Shown here: positions 58,786 to 64,000 of the stretch, one piece after another
Numbering within the stretch: position 1 is the stretch's first letter
How the letters are laid out: each line of letters begins with the position of its first letter
Source: Gordionus sp. m RMFG-2023
Lineage: Eukaryota; Nematomorpha; Gordioida; Chordodea; Parachordodidae
Direction of reading: 5' to 3'
Assembly: GCF_954871325.1 (NCBI RefSeq)
Contig: NC_088776.1
Coordinates: forward strand, 16,120,052-16,184,051
DNA length: 64,000 nucleotides
Notes under the pieces: model-generated
Seen by the model: the letters and a program-made list of their open reading frames with translations, nothing else
What the model was told of the DNA's origin: nothing
Database searches by the model: none
Position numbers and translations under genes: made by a program

Positions 58786-59419
58786 ATATTTTTATGCGTC
58801 AAGATTTAAAAATTTAATATAAAGTTTCATATATTTATCCGATGATTCTATTTAATTTAATCGTTGCCTTTTTCTGGAAATTATTTCGCGAATTCAGGTA
58901 AAGTTATAAGTCTCTTTGTCCCTTAGTTCGGTTTCAAATTTAATGACATTAAAGATCCATTTTTTCATGATTCCTTAAGCTAAAAATAGGCTCTAAAATG
59001 GCAGATGAGAAGAACTGAAAATATATAATTAAATTATTTTCTTAAGTTTGAGGCTTGGCTAGATTGGAATTCAAACAATTTCTCCCTTTTTGAAAGGAAA
59101 AATGGTTATTTATGGTGAATTGAAGCATTTATAAAGGGCTGTAAAGTTATATACCATTGTTCAATATTGTATAATAGTTTGAGATATTGGGATATTTTTT
59201 TTTATATTCCTCGATTTTGTTAATGTAAAAAGGCGACTTATTTAGCGAAGATTTTACTATGATAATATAAAATCGATGTTAATGTTGAGCCCTTATGATG
59301 TTCATCATATTTTACATTACTCATAATAAATTAATATTCTTAATAATTTATGATTGCTTTATTTTATTTAAGTTTTTAATTACTTCATCTAAACGAACTA
59401 ATTCTGATACTTGTACAAA

Positions 59420-59852
59420 ACCATTAAGTGGTTATTAGTTAGTATATTTTGTTGCTTTAAGCTGTTTGATAGATGTTTAGTTTCATTAGTAAAGTTTAAA
59501 AAAAAATTGCTAAAATTGGCATCATGCTAGAACGGAATACAGCAGTTCCAAATATTTGTTTTGCGTTAATATTTAGTGCCCTAATTATTAATCCTTCAAT
59601 TAATTTCTTCAACCACAGATAAGTTATAAACCAAATAAAAACCAAGATATTACGCCGCGTGAAGTCAGCCAAACTTTTGAAAGCATTAACTCTGAAACTT
59701 ATATATAATCAATGCATATTTGTTAAATTTTAGTGTTTCAACCCGTTCGGTAGTCAGCTTAAAAAAAAGAATTATTGGCAAAATAATAAACAATTGGCAT
59801 TATGTTAGAACAAAAGTTATACAAGATATTCTGGGCGAGTCAATATGTAATG
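59420..59852. repeat. older dispersed repeat interrupted by hAT copy C
   Basis: In reverse it matches parts of 9180-9640. Copy C inserted at its edge: CCTGATTA is found on both sides of copy C. Confidence 0.45.
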
Positions 59853-60121
59853 CCTGATTACAGGCGCGTACGCAAGAATTTGGTCTGGGGGGGGGGATAA
59901 TAAAATTTTTTAAGATATATTATTGTTTTTTAAAAATATCAAGCATAAATTTATTAGAACTAATAACTATTTCTAATACACAATTTTAAAGTAATGTAAA
60001 AAACTATACAATAAATGTGAATTAAAAAAAATTAAACGGATATAACTGGCGGTATAGAAAAACTATAAAATAAATGTAAATAATGTAAATAATAAAATAA
60101 AGTGAATATAACCACTATATG

Positions 60122-61454
60122 CAGTGTCGTAAAGAAGGGAGTAACCTCCAAAAAAAATTTTTTTTTTAATTTTTTTCTTATTGCAAATAATTTTATTTAA
60201 AAAATGGTTTCAATTTATAATTAAAATTATATACGATATGAAAATGAAGTATATTTAAAAAATCAAATAAGAATTTTTTAATTTTAAATGTTAACATGGT
60301 TTAAAAATATATGAAAGGTTTTTTTCAACTTTGAAAAGGTTAAAAACCTATTTAAGAAATAGCACCGGTGAAAGCCGTTTAAATGAATTCGCAATATTAA
60401 ATATTTATAAGGAGATTATTCTAAATAAAAATTTGATTTTAGATGAATTAATCAAATCTTAGAGAAAAGTAGACCTCTCTTTATAAATTCAAATTATAAA
60501 ATTGCTATATTATTATAATATGATCTTAGTCATAAAATTTTTACATTCAAAACGTAATTATATTGAATTTTTAGTCATAATATTTATATATTATACTATT
60601 TTTAATAAAAATATTACATTTGCACTAAGAATTAGTGATCTGCATCGGGCCTAATTTTTCAAGCCCAGCCCTGCCCGAAATTATTTTAAAAAAGTTTTGC
60701 CGGCCTAACCCGAATTTATTTAAATATAGAAATTCATTTTTATAATTACTCAAAATAAAAGATATATGTTATATGGCGTCAAGTTTTTATAAATAAAATC
60801 AAATATTTTTATTTTACATAAAAATTTAACATAAAATTGATATATTTAGATATATTTAAAAAAATTTCCAAGACCCGACCCAACCCGGCCCGAATTTTTT
60901 TAAAAAATATTAGGCCCGACCCAGACAGATCCTGATTTTCCTACTTTTGCGAATCTCTAATAAGAATTATTTATGTTTTATTAATATACTCATTTGTATT
61001 AATTATATTATAATTGTTAAATTATATTTTTTTAAATACCGCACAAGAATGTATAAATAATAAATAAAATCTATAATTGAAATTCTCTGCAAAATTTTGT
61101 TATATGCAAAAAATTTAAATAATTATTTTTAACATAGAATAAGATTTATTGAATGAGGTTAGGGGGGCGATTTTATACTTCTTTCTACACTCTACACGGA
61201 ATGGATTGAATTAATTTACAATTGACTAAACATTTATAAAATTTTCAGAATAATGCTTTCATTCGCATATTAATCATAAATTTGGCAAAAATTTTGTTAC
61301 TAATATTTTTTTCAATTATGCTGGCTACTATAGTGGTTAGACACCAATAAAGCACAAAATTGGCATATTTTTAAAATGCGGTTTGGGGGCGAAGCTTCCC
61401 CAAAAATTTTAAACATCCCCCCACCCCCATCGACCAATCCTGGCTACGCCACTG
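60122..61454. mobile_element. second hAT element nested inside copy C
   Basis: The ends are CAGTGTCGTA (60122) and TACGCCACTG (to 61454). ACTATATG flanks it exactly at 60114-60121 and 61455-61462. The disrupted ATAACCACTATATGAATCAC sequence is uninterrupted in copies A and B. Of 1333 bp, 327 belong to a third element. Confidence 0.92.
60633..60959. mobile_element. third-level hAT-like MITE with GGGCC ladder
   Basis: The ends are TAGTGATCTGCATCGGGCC and the inverse of GCGAATCTCTA, flanked by CTAAGAAT (60625-60632) and ATAAGAAT (60960-60967), 7 of 8 equal. It is the same family as 16569-17024, in opposite orientation. Confidence 0.85.
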
Positions 61455-61731
61455 ACTATATGAATCACTTAAATGACCCAAAATAGTTTGAGCCTTTAAA
61501 ATTTATATACATAGAAAATTTAAATGTTAAAAATATATATTAATACACAAAAAGTTTTTTAGGAATAATTGTATTTTGTATGTTATATATTTACATGTAA
61601 AATCCAATCTTCGTTGGGATTGAGCTAATTTTTCAATTATCTCATCTTTGCTTGTCGTCAAATGCCTATGAATATTCAAAAGATCCAAACCTTTCAATCT
61701 ACTTTCAGAAGTTGTACTTCTTGGTATGCTT

Positions 61732-62058
61732 TTAGAGACCTGCAGGCCCGGCCCCCGGGCCGGACCATATTTTAATTTTTTAAATATACCCGAGCCGGGC
61801 CCAAGTTTTTAAAAAAACATCCGGGCGGGGCCTGAAAATTTTTTTAAAAAAATATCCGGGCCGGGTTGTATATTTTAAAACAGCCTATATTTGAAATCGT
61901 TATTATTAGCTATAAAAATCAAAAAGAAATATAATTTATTTTAAAAAAATTCGGGCCGGGCCTGAAAATTTTATTTAAAAAAACCCGAACCGGGCCGTAA
62001 AAATTTTTTTAAAAAAATCGGGCCGTGCTCTGCAAATGATACCTCTGCAGGGCTCTGT
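61732..62058. repeat. GGGCC ladder module in hAT copy C
   Basis: Same position and structure as in copies A and B. Left TAGAGACCTGCAGGCCC and right CTCTGCAGGGCTCTG resemble the ends of the free-standing ladder elements. Confidence 0.7.
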
Positions 62059-63208
62059 TATTCTTCTTAAAAAAGAGAATGGTTTACTAATGGGAGAGTT
62101 GCTAATATATATAAACAACCCTTTTAAAACATTGGGAAAATAATTAAAATGTGTTTGAAATGCAAAGCATCCATAGCATTTTTGGGACTATATCAACCAT
62201 AGTTAATTTTATAAACATAGTTATTTAGCTAATAAGGCAACATAAGATACTTTAACATCTTCATGATAAAAATCTAACAAATATTTTTTTTTCATCACCA
62301 TCTGAAAAAAGTTGGTAAGGCTTTTGTGGAAGTAATATCTGCAGATTGGTAAGTGCTGCATGATAAATTAAAAACCATTCATTTAGTTGGATTATAAATG
62401 TATCTAAGAGAGGAGACATTTGTTTTATAATACACTTCTACTGATCCTATATTAATGTTTTAACGATGAGCTTGCCTTGCTGAAAATCGAAGGAGACAAA
62501 TATTAAACACATATAGCTCTGCTTTTAACTCAACAATAACATATAAAATATGAAATTCTTCATCAACATTAGCCCTAATTTCCTTGAGTTCTAATAAAAT
62601 GCTATCCGCTATTCTCATCTTCTTAATCAAGTCAATGTCATGTTTTTGAAAGTATTACATATAGTTGTATAATTAAATAATACATTCTAATGAGAAAAAT
62701 AAGCATTGAATCCTATAATTTTCTTGCTTCTGAATAAATATTTCTTTCAGGCTATTGTGATATTTTTCAGTAATAGCAAATAATCGGCTCTTCCAACTCC
62801 ATAAAAGATGTTACTGCTTGATGGTGAAGACTATATCTCGTTGGATAAGCTTGCAATTTCTTTCTCCCTGTTGGACAAGGAGTTTCAGAAATAATTGTTA
62901 TTTGACTAGAAATTTGAAAATGGTAGATAAATATTACGCCACTAAAAATTTGAAAATAATAAGTAAATATCACGCCGGAAAACTTGAAATCGAAATTAAT
63001 TGATAAAATAACTTAGTTGATGAATGTGATAAATAAATGTAATTAAATATTTAATATGAGATAGGAATAAATATTAACAAACATAAATTAATATAAACAA
63101 TAATATTTTTGAAAAATATATCCGGCATCTGCATTTTTTGGCTTTGGGGGAGGGGGGGGATTTGTCCCTCTGCCCTCTCTCCTTGCTGCGTACGCGCCTT
63201 CCTGATTA

Positions 63209-64000
63209 TACTTACTAATTCATCAATCAGTTATTCCAGTCGAAAGATAGAAATCGGTTTTGTAAGTTGAATAAAAAGTGTCTTAAATAATGGATTTTAA
63301 ACTCTGATTCATATATCAATTATGTCTACATTCATTAAGGCTTCATTTTCTCCTTTTTAAAATATTTTTAAGATCTTTATAAATATTTTTTTTTCCTGGT
63401 TTATTTAATTAATAGATATAGAAGAATAGTTAAAATTCATTATATTTTGAATCGAGTTATATTTTCAGATATTTGATATGGAATCTTATATTAGGACGCA
63501 ATCCTAAAAAATTGCCAAACTTTTAAAAGCTCTAATTCTAAAGCTTGGACTAATGTAATGCTGATTCAACCGTTTGGTAAACCATACAATATAATATAAA
63601 AATGTAAAAAAATATATATATATAAGATTATTATTATAAAAAACTTTCTTTTTATCGTATTCTAAAATATGAAACTAGATGTTTCTCGCTCCAGCTTTTC
63701 TAGATATCATTATTAAAGGATTGAATCTTCTTTCATGAAATAACCACAGCGATATCATTATAATTTACTAATAAATGGGATTCTATCTCATTTCTAAAAA
63801 TTAATGCTAAATTCTAAGTAGACCCTTTGATGAAAGAATTCAATTGTTTTAAATTTTGTCCAGGTTTGAAAGTGTTAGATAATGTTTTCCATCTCATTTT
63901 CAAACATTACTAAACGGATTTTTATTAGCCACGGAAATACTCTTGAACATATATTATATATTGTGCCATCTATTTGGTCATTTAATTTTAATGCCTTCAT
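63209..64000. other. AT-rich DNA, no gene seen
   Basis: GCCAAACTTTTAAAAGC near 63517 recalls GCCAAACTTTTGAAAGC near 59668, so part of this may be the far side of the repeat split by copy C. No exon is supported. Confidence 0.4.

Larger units (their letters stand above)
59861..63200 (-). mobile_element. hAT element copy C with nested insertions, 8-bp target duplication
   Basis: Left end CAGGCGCGTACGCA (59861), right end TGCGTACGCGCCT (to 63200, last base changed). CCTGATTA occurs at 59853-59860 and 63201-63208. Without the nested element it is about 2.0 kb, colinear with copy B. The - strand has transposase remnants with ETPCPTGRKKLQAYPTRY (about 62830-62890). The copy is defective. Confidence 0.93.

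Noticed and set aside
1-64000. CRISPR array, bacterial operon or prokaryotic contamination
   Set aside because: No regularly spaced repeats and no ribosome-binding-site-led gene clusters. Spliced animal genes are present on the same contig.

Overview
The window is strongly AT-rich eukaryotic DNA, almost certainly from an animal. Two complete spliced host genes can be read: UTP11 (34757-35769, + strand, 8 exons), a nucleolar ribosome-assembly factor, and NOTUM (50987-36140, - strand, 14 exons), the secreted Wnt-deacylating carboxylesterase. Notum belongs to animal Wnt signalling, so this is a metazoan. Most introns in both genes are 40-75 nt, and the long ones are packed with transposons. Very short introns, strong AT bias and heavy hAT load suggest a small invertebrate, for example a flatworm-like or other compact-intron lineage. 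I cannot name the taxon.

Layout: 1-4165 is the 3' part of a broken Ty3/gypsy-type LTR retrotransposon. It abuts and probably interrupts a hAT element (copy A, ending at 5973), which itself sits beside a possible host exon (5974-6012). An unidentified Asn-rich reading frame lies at 6992-7894 (-). From 7.9 to 14.5 kb there is AT-rich DNA with decayed repeats. The segment 14859-20938 is one unusual structure: a decayed hAT transposase gene between kilobase-scale inverted arms, with a smaller hAT-like element inserted in the left arm. From 20.9 to 26.1 kb are decayed hAT remnants. Copy B of the 1.85-kb hAT family is at 26176-28026, with a perfect 8-bp target duplication. A LINE with a C-terminal restriction-like endonuclease occupies 29140-31940 (-). 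A tRNA-like SINE copy follows at 31961-32060, then more hAT pieces.

UTP11 and NOTUM lie tail to tail, 370 bp apart. NOTUM intron 2 (3.4 kb) holds a SINE copy, a small foldback element and a large foldback element built of repeated units. Intron 5 (4.9 kb) holds an APE-type LINE on the same strand. Intron 10 (1.9 kb) is almost entirely one hAT element with a second hAT inside it. Upstream of NOTUM, 51-59 kb contains a few coding-like exon fragments, MITEs and a GC-richer block of unknown origin (56.4-58.2 kb). Copy C of the hAT family (59861-63200) contains a second element, which contains a third, all with target duplications.

The genes form no operon. The host content is a ribosome-biogenesis housekeeping gene beside a Wnt feedback antagonist. 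The rest is a layered record of transposition dominated by hAT families, many of them carrying GC-rich GGGCC motif ladders near their ends.
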